Assembly: GCF_905171765.1 (NCBI RefSeq)
Contig: NC_053392.1
Location: 501,562,556-501,626,555 of the forward strand
DNA length: 64,000 nucleotides
DNA from: Bufo bufo
Taxonomy: Eukaryota; Chordata; Amphibia; Anura; Bufonidae
Reading direction: 5' to 3'
The translations under genes were made by a program, and so were the position numbers. Under the pieces are notes generated by a model that saw only the letters and a program-made list of their open reading frames with translations, was not told the DNA's origin and did no database searches. Shown piece after piece: positions 10,413 to 21,340 of the stretch; position 1 is the first letter of the stretch, and every line of letters begins with the position of its first letter.

Positions 10413-11565
10413 GGCTGTGCTCCAGCTGGTGCGCATCCCAGCGTACCCTTACACTGTCTGAGAGTGAGCTGTTCAAAAGGACATCCCTGCGCTGAACAGA
10501 GGACAGGGAGTCTGAAAGCCAGACTGTCCGGCCTAAAACTGGACCTCTGGCCACCCTAGGGGCAGGCTCCACTATGGAGGTCAGTGTTAAGGGGCAGATT
10601 GCGAGAGATGGGGTACTGTGGAGGTCACTGATAAAGGGGCGGACTACTGTGGAGGTCACTGTTAAGGGGGCGGGATGCTGTGGAGGTCACCGTTAAAGGG
10701 GTGGGCGCTGTGGAGGCCTCTGGTAAGGGGGCAGGGAACTGTGGAGGTCACAGTTAAGGGGAGGATTCGCTATGGAGGTCAGTGTTAAGGGGCGGGGTGC
10801 TGTAGAGGTCACATTTTAAGGTCAGTGTTAAGGAATGGAGCTCTGTGGAGGTCAGTGTTAAGGGGGCAGGTTATTGTGGAAATCACTGTTACAAATAAAG
10901 GGCCGGCCGCTGTGGAGGTCACTGTTAAAGAGTCGGGTGCTGTGGAGGTTACTGTTAAGCGGGCGGTGGACTGTGGAGGTCACTATTAAAGGGGTAGCTG
11001 CTGTGGAGGTCACTGTTAGGGGAGAATGGGACTGTGGAGGCCACTATTAAAGGGGCAGCGGGGTACTGTGAGGTCACTGTTAAGTCAGTGGGGTACTGTG
11101 AGGTCACTGTTAAGGGAGGCGGGTACAGTGGAAGTCACTGTTAAGGGAGCGTGGTACTGTGGCAGTCACTGTTAAAGCGGAAGTCACTGTGGAGGTCTTT
11201 GTTAAGGAGGCCGGGAATGGTGGAGGTCACAGTTAAGGGGACTGTAACCTATGGCCAGTGTTAAGGGGCAGGTGCTGTTAAGGGGGCGGGCCCCTGTGGA
11301 GGTCACTGTCAAGGGGGTGGGGTGCTGTGGAACTCACTGTTAAATGGGCAGGCTGCTGTGAAGGTCAAAGTTAAGGGGTGGGCTGCTATGGAGGTCCCAT
11401 TTTAAGGAGGCGGGGCACTGTCGGGGGGTCAGTGTTAAGGGGCGGGGTACTGTAGATGTCAGTGTTATAGGGGATACTGTTGATATCTTTTAACAACACA
11501 CACAAACATTAAATGAAATAGATGAAATATACCCGTGCAAAGCCAGGTCCTTCTGCTAGTACTCC

Positions 11566-11761
11566 ATATAAAGTGCAACAGGGCACTTCCAAATATTGCT
11601 TCACTATATGAAATCACACACAGATGCAACATTTCAGTGTTCTTTCCCCCTTGACTATTTCCCTATGTGGATTTTATTCTTTTGTTATTTGGGATGTTTA
11701 AAGAAGGATTTAATAAAGAAGTGAAGCAATATTTAGAAGCTTCCTGTTGCACTTTCTATAG
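11566..11761. repeat. Inverted repeat, MITE-like
   Basis: The left arm AAAGTGCAACAGG...AAATATTGCTTCAC (11570-11603) pairs with the right arm (11721-11757). About 200 bp, non-coding. The Helitron ends only a few bases to its left. Confidence 0.7.
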
Positions 11762-12440
11762 GTATTAACCTTGTCATTTTTGGACAACTCAGAACTGTAG
11801 AGCTACTGACCACAAGTATCAGGTGGAAGTGCTGAATAGGAATGAAAACAGCACAAGGGGGCGCTATAACAAGTGAGCAACAGCAATATCGACTGTAGAG
11901 ACAGGAACATGTAAAACAAACATTGGTACATTATTTTAAAACAAATTGGTACATTATATTTTATTTTATTTTTTCCAGACCTTCATTATAAATGATCTGT
12001 AATCTGTAAAGAGTTTACACTCAATGTTTCTTTGCACTGTCTTTTTTTTTTTTTTGCCTTTTATAGATTTTAAATTAGCTCAGAAGTTAATCACTGCTCT
12101 CTCCTATTAGCCAAATCGTTCCGGTTTATGAAGTGGCGTGACTAATAGGTATTATACTGCACTTCTCACTTAGATCAGGCAGTTAAAATGGCCCAGGCCT
12201 GTTTGACTATTGACAAGGCATCTGGTTGCCATTTTTTTTTTGAATCTTTTAAACTGACCGTTCATTTTGGGAGACTGACCTAACTATGTGTGCTAACTTT
12301 ATAAAGCGAGTTTGCCATTAGCTACAGGTAAAAATAGGGCAGATCAGACCAGTTATATAATATAAAATTAATTGCACTTTCAAATAAATAGAAGGTTTTA
12401 CCAAATGTTGAAGACATTTACTTTGAGATGATTCAGGCTG
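11762..12440. other. Non-coding, no element recognised
   Basis: A short direct repeat (ttggtacattat) occurs near 11924 and 11946, and there are T-runs at 12043 and 12232. I see no gene and no terminal repeats. Confidence 0.5.
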
Positions 12441-13610
12441 TAGTCGAGTCACATTATTATGACCACTTCCTACTTTCGATATCAGCAGTGCATGAAGGAA
12501 GTACATGTCATGAGCTGGCTTGGTGGGTATATAAGGTGTGTGATAGGCTGTCTGCATACATATCCCTCGTTGCTGTCATGGGTAAAAGCAGAGATTTATC
12601 AGAGTTGCGAAAAGTGATAATTATTGGCTTTCTGGGCGAGGGTTAGGGTGGCGGTATTTCTGAACCTGCGCACTGTGAACCGTTTGTATGCTGCTGTGGT
12701 GAAAGTGTATAGTGAGTGGATAAATGGCACTATTGTGAATATGTGCCGTGGAAACTGCAGTGCACCACAAGCCAATGATGTGAGAGCTACAAAGGTGCGT
12801 TAGGACAGACCAAAGAGCTACAGTGGAGCAGCTCACCGCCAAAATGAACCAGGGGGCTACCAGACATGTGTCTAAAACAACAGTTCAGGGAACCCTACTG
12901 TGTATGGGGCTCTGAGACAGACGGATGGTCACTGCACCTCTGCTAACAAAGCTGCATCACAGAAAAGGACTCCATTTTCGTGGCAGTATCAAAATTGGAC
13001 CTCCACTGATTGGCAGAGGGTTGCCTTCTCCGATGAGTCACATTTTCTGCTTCATTGAATGGATGAATGTTGACATCAGCATCAGAGAACAAACACACTG
13101 CATCCATTGCTGGAAGAACACAAGCTGGTGGTGGCAGGGTTATGGTCTAGGGAGTGTTTTCCAGGTATTTTCTGGGCCCACTCATCCATGGGGAAGGCAC
13201 TATCAACCGATTTGCAGATCACGTACACCCATACATTCTGATTGTCTTTCCAGTCGTTGATGGGATCTTCCAGCAAGACAATGTGACATGTCACACTGCT
13301 AGAAATGTCTGACATTAGTTGGAAGAGCAAGATCAATACTTCCAAGTACAGTACTACCCTGGCCTCCTAATTGCCCAGACTTGAACCCAATTGAGCATCT
13401 GTGGGACCACCTCGATCGTCTTGTTCCTTCTATAGATCCTCCCTTATGCACCCTCCAGCAGCTGTGGGATGCACTGCAGTCGGCATGTTTTCCAGATACC
13501 TGCGACAACCCAGGACCTTATTGAGTCACCCCCAGCCTGTCTAGCTGCTGTTCGTGCTGCACACGACGGGTACTCTGGATATTAGCTGGTACCATAATGT
13601 GAGTCAACTG
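12441..13610 (+). mobile_element. Tc1/mariner transposon, decayed
   Basis: Terminal inverted repeats of about 24 bp: GTCACATTATTATGACCA near 12448 and TGGTACCATAATGTGAGTC near 13587. About 1.17 kb, the size of a Tc1 element. The plus strand encodes transposase pieces in changing frames. Near 13365-13425 the text matches the family region around the catalytic Glu (CPDLNPIEHLWD-like once frame shifts are ignored). Many stops and indels, with no continuous frame longer than about 110 codons. Confidence 0.78.
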
Positions 13611-14112
13611 AGTATAGCATTTATTTTCATACATCTATGGGATGGTTCTGTGGATATGGCACACCTCTGGTAAACTGTCAAAACTGTCAAAAAGTGCATT
13701 AATGTTTTGCTTGGTGTATCAAATAAGGGAGATCCCTAGGAATAGATGGTGTATTGGAACTGATCTTACTGCATAGCAGCTGTCTAATAAGTCACTACTG
13801 AAATTACTTGGGATTTCTCCTTATTAGGGTCATTTCACTGTTGATTAATTGCTTTTCTCCAGCAATCACTGACGCTTGTTTGGCGCCGGTTTGGCCAATT
13901 ACAAGGAATTCAAATACTTTATATAGCAAAGGCTTCCCTTGTGTGTGACAGGGAGGCTTCAGTGACAGGTTCAGTTGATCCTTCCTCTGATCTTCCATTA
14001 CTACTAAACAAACCTGATGAGCTGGCTGGAGCATTCGACTTACTTTCATGCCAAGAAAAAAAAAACATTCTGTTTATTGTGTCACATGTAGCATGTAAAA
14101 CTAAGAGCAGCC
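13611..14112. other. Non-coding, no element recognised
   Basis: One small direct repeat (aaactgtcaaaactgtcaaaa at about 13673). No gene-like signal seen on either strand. Confidence 0.5.
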
Positions 14113-14541
14113 TTCTGTTACCTCAGAAGGAGGAAAACACTTTTTTGCGGCATTTTGCGGAATGGAATTGCAGACCCATTCATTTCTATGGGGCAGCACG
14201 ATGTGCGGATCCGCACTTCCGGGTCCGCAATTCCGATCCCGAAAAAAATAGAACATGTCCTATTCTTGTCCGCAATTGCGGACAAGAAAAGGCATTTTTT
14301 ATGAGAATGCCGGCGATGTGCGGTCCGCAAAATGCGGAACACACATCGCCGATGTCCGTGTTTTGCCGATCCACGGATCCGTGGATCCGCAAAACACACA
14401 CGGACGTGTGAATGGATCCTTAAGGCTACTTTTACACTAGCGTTTTTGCTGGATCCTCCAGGGTTCAGCAAAAACGCTTCTGTTATTGATAATACAACCA
14501 TCCGCATCCGTTATGAACTGATCCGGTTGTATTATCTTTAA
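14113..14541. mobile_element. Two adjoining MITE pieces
   Basis: 14130-14420 carries repeated TGCGGA/TCCGCA words and ends GGACGTGTGAATGGATCC before TTAA, a style repeated at 57310-57590. From 14424, GGCTACTTTTACACTAGCG is the terminus of the family that is complete at 62826-63323, here truncated after about 118 bp. Both are small foldback DNA elements without genes. Confidence 0.65.
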
Positions 14542-14950
14542 AGAGGACCTTTCATCAGCATCAAGTATGTAAACTGAATATACATACATGGAGAGCGGCG
14601 CCCAGGGATCCCCCTGCACTTACTATTATCCCCGGGCGCCGCTCCGTTCTCCGGTTACAGGCTCCGGTAAAGTCATAGTTAGGCTCCACCCATTTGAGCC
14701 TGCCGGCGTCTCTTTCTCCTATGTTGCAGCGCTGGCCAATAGCAGCGCTCAGCTCATAGCATTAGACCACACCCCTTCTCATTACAGAGATGCACATCAC
14801 CTAATATGCTTAATTGGTAGTATGGCTTTCGAGCCTATACAGCTTGGAGTAAGACAACATGCATAAAGAGGATGATGTGGTCAAAATACTCATTTGCCTA
14901 ATAATTCTGCACGCAGTGTATAAGTAAAAGCGTTCCAAAGTTATTAGCAC
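14540..14950. repeat. Half copy of the 48993-49369 palindrome family
   Basis: From aagaggacctttcatcag to agctcatagcatt (about 14541-14765), it matches the left flank and left arm of the complete palindrome at 48960-49180, including AGAGCGGCGCCCAGGGATCC. The inverted right arm is absent. 14771-14950 shows nothing. Confidence 0.82.
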
Positions 14951-14951
14951 A

Positions 14952-15340
14952 CTAGCAGAAGGACCCAGCTTTGCACGGGTATATTTCATCTATTTCATTT
15001 AATGTTTGTGTGTGTCGTTAAAAGATATCAACAGTATCCCCCATAACAGTGACATCTACAGCACCCCGCCCCTTTAACAGTGAACTCCACAGTCCCCCAC
15101 CACTTAACACTGACCCCCCCACAGTGGCCCGCCACTTCAAAATGGGACCTCCACAGCAGCTCATCCCCTTAACTTTGACCTTCACAGCAGCTCGCCCTTT
15201 TAGCAGTTAGTTTCACAGCACCCCACTCCCTTGACAGTGACTTCCTCTGGGGCCCCCTCAACAGTGACCTCCACAGTACCCCGCTCCCTTAACAGTGACC
15301 TCCACAGTGCCCTGACCCTTTAATGCTAGGGCTACACAAT
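14952..15340 (-). mobile_element. Helitron 3' fragment (copy 2)
   Basis: Begins at CTAG on the minus-strand 3' end and repeats the terminal block of copy 1 in reverse, then several 30-bp minisatellite units to about 15325. The 5' part is missing. Chromovirus copy B inserted just to the right. Confidence 0.85.
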
Positions 15341-15407
15341 GACATGTGTCACATGACTTTTTGTCTGAACAATTTTTATAATGATAGGCTATGGTTCCGA
15401 ATGGTAC

Positions 15408-15553
15408 TGTAATGACCGGCGTCACGCAAAGGGAGGGAAATGGGAAGGCCCTGTCCAAGGGAGAGGGAAAGATGGTGACCCCTGACTCACCTTGCGGCTG
15501 GCACCTGGCTGCCCTGACGTCCCGAGACGGGTTCCTCACCCGTACGCCGATCA
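15408..15553 (-). repeat. 3' LTR remnant of gypsy copy B
   Basis: Only the last roughly 146 bp remain. It is collinear with the terminal part of the 5' LTR (GGTGAGGAACCCGTCT, GACGTCAGGGCAGCCAGG) and ends GGTCATTACA. Confidence 0.85.
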
Positions 15554-15840
15554 CGTGGAAGACGTTATGGATTTTAAAAGTCTGAGGTAGCTCCAGGCGA
15601 AAAGCCACGGGGTTAATGATGGCTACTATTTTGTAAGGGCCAATGAACCTAGGACCCAGTTTCCAAGAGGGAACCTTTAATTTAATATTCCTAGTAGACA
15701 ACCACACATAGTCATTCACTCCTAGGTCCGGACCTGGCGACCGTCTCTTATCAGCCATGCATTTATATTTACCTCCCATATTTTTCAAATTAGCTTGCAC
15801 TTTCTGCCATACAGAAGAAAGAGATGACGGAAACCGTTCC
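15554..15840 (-). pseudogene. gypsy copy B integrase C-terminal region, truncated
   Basis: Encodes GPDLGVNDYVWLSTRNI and KLGPRFIGPYKIV, collinear with copy A, ending at KIHNVFH. At that point the reading frame passes without a stop into LTR sequence. Downstream residues such as VIGVRVRNPSRD are LTR translation, not protein. The chromodomain present in copy A is missing. Confidence 0.88.
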
Positions 15841-16046
15841 TCTTCGGGAACCCCAGAAGACCCCCCTCTTTGAAAGTACAGAATTGGGGATGAAAACCAT
15901 ATGCACCAAGAAATGGTGACTTGCCAGTAGATTCCTGACGGCGATTATTTATGGCAAACTTGGCTAACGGTAAATATGATCACCACACCTCTTGGTTTTC
16001 AGACACAAAACATCTTAGATATGTCTCAAGGTTTTGGTTGGTACGC

Positions 16047-16960
16047 TCAGTCTGCCCATTCGACTGAGGATGGAAAGCTGAGAAAAAGGACAAGTGTACC
16101 CCCAAACTGGGTTCCCCGATCCGAAACAACATCGGAAGGGACCCCGTGAAGCTTCACGATTTCACTGATGAATACCTGAGCAAGAGTCTTAGCATTAGGT
16201 AGTGCGGGTAACGCAATGAAGTGTACCATTTTGCTAAACCTGTCCACTACTACCAAGATAACTGTTTTACCCGCAGACAAAGGTAAGTCAGTGATAAAAT
16301 CCATTGACAGATGTGTCCATGGCCTATTGGGAATGACAAGTGGCAATAAAGACCCTGCAGGACGTGTATGAGAGACTTTCGCGCGCGCACAAGTAGAACA
16401 GGAAGACACAAAATCCATTACATCCTGACACAACCTTGGCCACCAAAAACGACGAGACAATAGCTCCAAGGTTGCTTTACTACCCGGGTGCCCAGCAAGT
16501 GCCGAATTATGATGTTCCTTTAATAATTTGAGATGCAGGTTTAACGGTACAAACAATTTCTCTGAGGGGGAAGAGACCGGGGCGTCCCCCTGGGCCTCTA
16601 ACACCTTCCCCTCCAGAACAGAGTGTACCACAGAGACAACCACTCCTCTTTGTAGAATGGGTACCGGATCACTCACATTACCCCCTCCAGGGAAACAACG
16701 AGATAGTGCATCTGCCTTGGTATTTTTTGCCCCAGGACGATAGGTAATAACAAAGTTAAACCTGGTAAAAAATAGCGACCACCTAGCTTGTCTAGGGGTG
16801 AGACGCTTAGCTGATTCGAGGTACAGAAGGTTTTTGTGGTCTGCAATCACAGTGACGGGGTGGATTGCCCCCTCTAAAAAGTGACGCCATTCTTCAAACG
16901 CTTGTTTAATAGCTAATAGTTCCCTATTGCCAATATCATAGTTCTTCTCTGCTGCAGATA
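16047..16960 (-). pseudogene. gypsy copy B RNase H tail and integrase
   Basis: From IADHKNLLYLESAKRL (RNase H end) through the HHCC finger (HHNSALAGHPGSK ... CSTCARAK) to the DDE core: [13 protein letters not shown] (first Asp) and VSDRGTQFG (second Asp). The expected WKAF segment after it is altered or deleted near 16095. The segment with the catalytic Glu is not readable in frame. An extended T-run near 16963 breaks the connection to the upstream pol frame. Confidence 0.9.
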
Positions 16961-18634
16961 GTTTTTTTTAGAAAAGAACGCACAAGGACGCCATTTGCCA
17001 GGAGACGGACCCTGAGACAGCACAGCCCCCACTCCCACCTCTGACGCATCTACTTCAACAATGAAAGGCTGGGAGACATCAGGATGGATTAGTACAGGTG
17101 CCGAGGTAAACCTCTCTTTTAGAGAGGAAAAAGCAATTTTAGCAGCGTCAGACCATTTAGAAAAATCAGTCCCCTTCCTAGTCATGTCAGTAAGGGGTTT
17201 TACAATCACCGAATAATTTTTAATGAATTTTCTATAGAAATTTGCGAAGCCCAAGAACCGTTGCAGTGCTTTGAGGTTCTCAGGAAGATCCCAATCTAAA
17301 ATTGCCTGGACCTTCCTAGGATCCATACGGAAACCTGAAGCAGATAATAAATAACCTAGGAACTGTATTTCCTGAACGGTGAAAACACACTTTTCAATTT
17401 TAGCATATAATTTATTCGTCCGTAGGACCTGCAGTACCTGTCTGACATGCACCTCATGTGTTTTCAGATCCGACGAATAAATTAAAATATCATCTAGGTA
17501 TATCACCAAAAACCTGCCGATAAGATGACTAAAAATGTCATTAACGAAATGTTGGAAGACAGCAGGAGCATTGGTCAGACCGAAGGGCATGACTAGATTT
17601 TCATAATGCCCCTCAGGGGTGTTAAAAGCTGTCTTCCACTCATCCCCTTCCTTGATACGAATCAGATTGTAGGCCCCCCTAAGATCAAGTTTGGAGAACC
17701 ACCTAGCACCCGCAATCTGATTAAACAGGTCAGGAATGAGAGGAAGAGGGTATGGGTCTCGGATGGTTATCCGGTTTAATTCGCGAAAATCTAGGCAAGG
17801 ACGCAGGCCCCCATCTTTCTTTTTAACGAAGAAAAACCGTGCAGCCACGGGTGAAGAAGAGGGTCTGATGTGTCCCTTAGCCAAGCTCTCGGAGATATAA
17901 TCTTTCATAGCTTGTCTCTCTGGACCCGAAAGATTATATAACCTGGTCTTGGGTAATTTTGCACCGGGAATCAGGTTAACCGGGCAATCATAAGGACGGT
18001 GAGGTGGTAACTTCTGACAACCCTTTTCAGAAAAAACGTCCTCAAAGTCCGAAACAAATGTAGATAGGGTAGCTATGGAGGCGACTAAGCAATTGCTATT
18101 TAAGCAATTTTCTCTGCACTGCTCACTCCACTCCAATATCTCCCTGGCCTGCCAATCCACCACTGGATTGTGCGCTACCAACCAGGGAAGACCCAACACC
18201 ACCGGAGTGGGAAGCCCCTCCAGAACATAACATGAAAGCAACTCGTTATGGTGGTCCCCTACCCGAAGGTGTAAGTTATGGACAATGTGAGTGAGGTTTC
18301 TCTGAGACAGAGGAGCAGAATCAATAGCAAATATGGGAATAGGTCTCTGTAGCGTACAGAGAGACAAACCCATAGTGTGGGCAAAATGGGCATCTATCAA
18401 ATTTACTCCTGCTCCACTGTCTAGAAAAAAAGAAATAGTCTCCGTCTTAACGCCAAAACAACAACCGCTGGCAACACAAATTGCGATGTTCGTATGGAGG
18501 AAACGTATACCCCCCGGCTGACATCCTCCACACAGACTGGGGTTAGTAGTTTTCCGACGGTCTTTTGTTTTTGAGGAAGGAAGGACAGACATTAATAAAA
18601 TGACCCCTCTCCCCACAGAAAAAACAAACCCCAC
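16913..18634 (-). pseudogene. gypsy copy B pol: protease, RT, RNase H start
   Basis: 573 open codons. The aspartic protease motif [13 protein letters not shown] is near 18435-18395. RT follows with [39 protein letters not shown] and YLDDILIYS near 17490. RNase H begins [16 protein letters not shown] near 17050. The frame leaves the family just after CAFFSKK at the T-run near 16963. The region would be processed from a gag-pol product in a virus-like particle. It overlaps gag by about 90 bp in another frame, so a frameshift may join them. Confidence 0.93.
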
Positions 18635-19340
18635 GCCTACGGCGAGCCTCAGGAGGACGGACCTGACGAGTAGTTCCTCCTAGCTGCATAGGCTCGTCTA
18701 AGTCCGTACAGACTAACTGCTGCTTGGGAGGGGTTACCAATTGCTCCGGATTTTTCAATCTGTCCCTAAGACGTCTATCTATTCTGATAGAAAGGGACAT
18801 CACTGCATCAAGAGAAAAGGGAGTCTCATACAGCGCAAGCGCATCCTTAATCCTTTCGGATAACCCAGAGCAGAACTGACTCCTGAGAGCCGGGTCGTTC
18901 CACTGGGTATCCGTAGCCCACCTACGGAACTCTGAGCAATACTCCTCTACTGGCCGCTCTCCCTGTAGGAGTCTCCGTAATTTTGATTCAGCCAGTGCGA
19001 CTCGGTCAGGGTCGTCATATATGAGACCCAAGGCCCCAAAAAATTCATCCACTGACCGGAGAGCCTGGGAATCAGTGGGTAAAGAGAACGCCCAGGATTG
19101 CGGGTCCCCCTGCAGCAGCGAAAATAACAACCCCCACCCGCTGTTCTTCATTACCAGAGGAGTAAGGGCGCAGCTTAAAATATAATTTACAGGCCTCACG
19201 GAACATCACAAATTTGTCCCTTCCCCAGAAAATCTGTCAGGAAGAGCAACCTTGGGTTCCGCAACAACCTGGCTACCTGTAGCAACCGCTGGGCTTGCGG
19301 TCTGTTGCAATTGCTGCTGTTGCTGAAGGACCGACTCCTT
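18543..19340 (-). pseudogene. gypsy copy B gag
   Basis: The C-terminal part is open from 19199 and contains the capsid-like region (LLQGDPQSWAF, EYCSEFRRWA) and one CCHC zinc knuckle [15 protein letters not shown] near 18600-18640. Upstream, residues of the gag N-terminal half (VALPDRFSGEGTN, FREACKLYFK) read in a different frame up to the assembly gap, so there is a frame break near 19125. The ATG at 19199 is therefore not the natural start. Confidence 0.85.
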
Positions 19341-19348
19341 CAATCCTG

Positions 19349-19548
19349 NNNNNNNNNNNNNNNNNNNNNNNNNNNNNNNNNNNNNNNNNNNNNNNNNNNN
19401 NNNNNNNNNNNNNNNNNNNNNNNNNNNNNNNNNNNNNNNNNNNNNNNNNNNNNNNNNNNNNNNNNNNNNNNNNNNNNNNNNNNNNNNNNNNNNNNNNNNN
19501 NNNNNNNNNNNNNNNNNNNNNNNNNNNNNNNNNNNNNNNNNNNNNNNN
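19349..19548. other. Assembly gap of 200 N
   Basis: Exactly 200 ambiguous bases in the leader between 5' LTR and gag of copy B. The round size suggests a placeholder of unknown true length. Protein translations across it are meaningless. Confidence 0.97.
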
Positions 19549-19619
19549 ATTCTAAGTAGAGAAAAAAAACAACAAAAAAAAATTTTCTTTTTTTCTCAAA
19601 AAGTAAAGGCCAGTTATAA

Positions 19620-20279
19620 TATCACGGATGGCGTGACTATCACACACGTGACGCAGAGGGAGGGAACAAGGAAGGCCCTGCCCAAGTGAGAGGGAAGGTG
19701 GTGACCCCTGACTCACCTAGCGGCTGGCACCTGGCTGCCCTGACGTCCCTAGACGGGTTCCTCACCCGTACGCCGATCACGTACCTAAAGCCCTGGCTTT
19801 CCCTAAGCTGAGCCCTAGATAGTGAACAGGGCGGTGGGAACACTAGTCCGCACCACTAGCTCTAAAGGAAAACACCAAGGGAAGGACAGACAATACAAAC
19901 TCAACATATAATCCCAGGTGGGCGACAACAGGAGACAACAAGAAGCCCAACAGGGATCCGGAGGGTAGCACTCTGGAACGACAACCAGGATTCACAACTC
20001 CAGTGGGTCAGTATAGATGTCCAGGCAGGAAGCTCTATAACTGGCAACTAGAGAAGAGTGAGGGGAGAATATAAGGAGGTTGGGAGTGGCAGACAAGAAA
20101 CAGCTGAGGAGGAGAAGCTACGGATCCCTGATTGAGACAAAAAGGATAGCAAGGCAAACACAGAAAACAATCACTAAGAAACAACGTGATCTTTAGATAT
20201 AGAGCGCGCAGCCACCCGCTGCGACCTCCTGACCCCGGGTATAACGGAGTCAGACGTGGCTCTTGATACCCTCGTGACA
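19620..20279 (-). repeat. 5' LTR of gypsy copy B
   Basis: On the minus strand it starts TGTCACGAGGG at 20279 and ends near TCCGTGATA at 19620, about 660 bp. The size and start resemble the copy A LTR, but the middle differs, so it is another subfamily. An A/T-run leader follows. Confidence 0.82.
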
Positions 20280-20284
20280 GGTGC

Positions 20285-20545
20285 GTATTATTGTCAGTCT
20301 GTAAAAGTGGCGTACTACTCGGACAACATCGTTCCCAGCAGCGACCTGGGAGTCCAAGATGCATCCAGACATCCTCCCCATGCTGTTACTGAACCATTTC
20401 AGTGGTGTTTCCATCAATTTCTGAACTTTTACTATGAACCAGACACCCTCCCCTCTTCAGAGCAGGGTGTGCCTGGTTTAATGCTCGGGTTCTCCCATTG
20501 ACTTCCATTGTGCTCAAGTCCTCGAGGGACACTGTATGGGCCAGG
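20285..20545. other. Non-coding spacer between two gypsy elements
   Basis: No gene. About 260 bp with a TGGGAGTCCAAG stretch and an opposing CCCATTGACTTCCATT stretch typical of foldback MITEs, but I cannot define ends. Confidence 0.35.
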
Positions 20546-21340
20546 CTAGGGTATCACTATTAGCCTCCTTTCTTCAAGATCAGTAGGTAGAAACACCCTC
20601 TGGTGCACGATTCCATTTCGGATTCGTAGCCGATCCCACTGCTGCAGCAACTTCCATCCATTTGAGGACAAGCGACTTCTCTCTTTAATCTTGGGCCATA
20701 GCCCAGTCTTCACCGAATGTTTGATCTTCTTTAAGTCAAGATCATCATCTTGCACTTGAGCCCATTCTTCCTCAGTCTACCCCAGCAACACTGTGTTAAC
20801 AGTGGCCACCCCACTTGAGCTGGCCACGGCTGACTGCCAAGATCGTGTATCTTAGTCCCTTCATCCTCTTCGTCCACCTCACCTGCTGGGACTTCCCAGG
20901 TGACTCTGGACAGTGCATCCGCATTTGCGTTGTCCTTACCGGCACGGTATTTGATGGTATAATCAAACTTCGTCAGCCTTGCCATCCATCTCTGTTCCAA
21001 GGCGCCCAGCTTTGCATTCTGCAGGTGATCCAATGGGTTATTGTCTGTCCCTACTAGGACCTGTGCTCCGGTGAGATACCCTGAGAACTTTTCATTCATT
21101 TCCCAGACCAACGCCAACAACTCGAGTTTGAAGAAACTATAATTTTCCAGATTGCACTCAGAGTCCCGTAGGGATCGACTAGCATATGCAATGACTCATT
21201 CCTGCCGGTCTTGTTTTTGGGCTAGTACTGCTCCCAATCTATTCAGACTTCCATTCATGTAGAGTGTGAATGGTCTGTTATACTGAGCATATGCCAGGAT
21301 GGGGGCACTAATCAGGGCTTTCTTCAACTCGTCAAACGCT
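20546..21340 (-). pseudogene. gypsy copy C RNase H and start of integrase
   Basis: RNase H parts read in several frames. 21120-20731 holds GTDNNPLDHLQNAKLGALEQ and YRAGKDNANADALSRV, the conserved end of gypsy RNase H. 20755-20546 holds the linker to integrase, ending NGIVHQRVFLP before the HHCC finger. It stops there by truncation. Multiple frame breaks near 21120-21330 and 20740. Confidence 0.85.

Larger units (their letters stand above)
9449..10558. mobile_element. Non-autonomous hAT element nested in the Helitron minisatellite
   Basis: Termini TAGGGTGGCCA and TGGCCACCCTA are perfect 11-bp inverted repeats. Identical 8-bp duplications GGGGCAGG flank it (9441-9448 and 10559-10566), the hAT signature. 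1110 bp without a transposase. It holds a 101-bp tandem duplication and a GC-rich block with CGTTCCACGCTGGAACG palindromes. Confidence 0.9.
9367..11480. repeat. 30-bp minisatellite inside Helitron copy 1 (interrupted)
   Basis: Variable units of the form CTGTGGAGGTCACTGTTAA plus GGGGCGGGGTA. A few copies lie at 9390-9448, and dozens at 10567-11480 after the nested hAT. Units drift strongly, so it is old. The same unit in the opposite orientation fills Helitron copies 2 and 3. Confidence 0.9.
9073..11559 (+). mobile_element. Helitron, non-autonomous, minisatellite-bearing (copy 1)
   Basis: The 5' end is TCTAATATATAAAG, preceded by A; the 3' end is CTTCTGCTAG, followed by T. This is the Helitron pattern (5'-TC, 3'-CTRR, insertion between A and T, no target duplication). 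The last roughly 100 bp recur inverted at 14952 and 45647, which define the same 3' end. The interior lacks a Rep/helicase gene and consists of a 30-bp minisatellite interrupted by a hAT-like element. Confidence 0.85.
15408..20279 (-). mobile_element. Ty3/gypsy chromovirus, copy B
   Basis: Minus-strand element with 5' LTR (19620-20279), leader with a 200-N gap, gag, pol and a remnant of the 3' LTR (15408-15553). Candidate 5-bp duplications flank it: GGTAC (15403-15407) and GGTGC (20280-20284), four of five matching. A deletion fused integrase to the middle of the 3' LTR near 15553, removing the chromodomain and most of the LTR. Frame breaks lie near 19125, 16970 and 16095. Confidence 0.92.

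Noticed and set aside
13941..14541. Open frames of up to 156 codons on both strands
   Set aside because: They lie in hairpin-rich MITE sequence whose palindromes keep several frames open. Composition is not protein-like.
19295..19559. Open frames across 19295-19559
   Set aside because: They consist mostly of undetermined residues from the 200-N gap.
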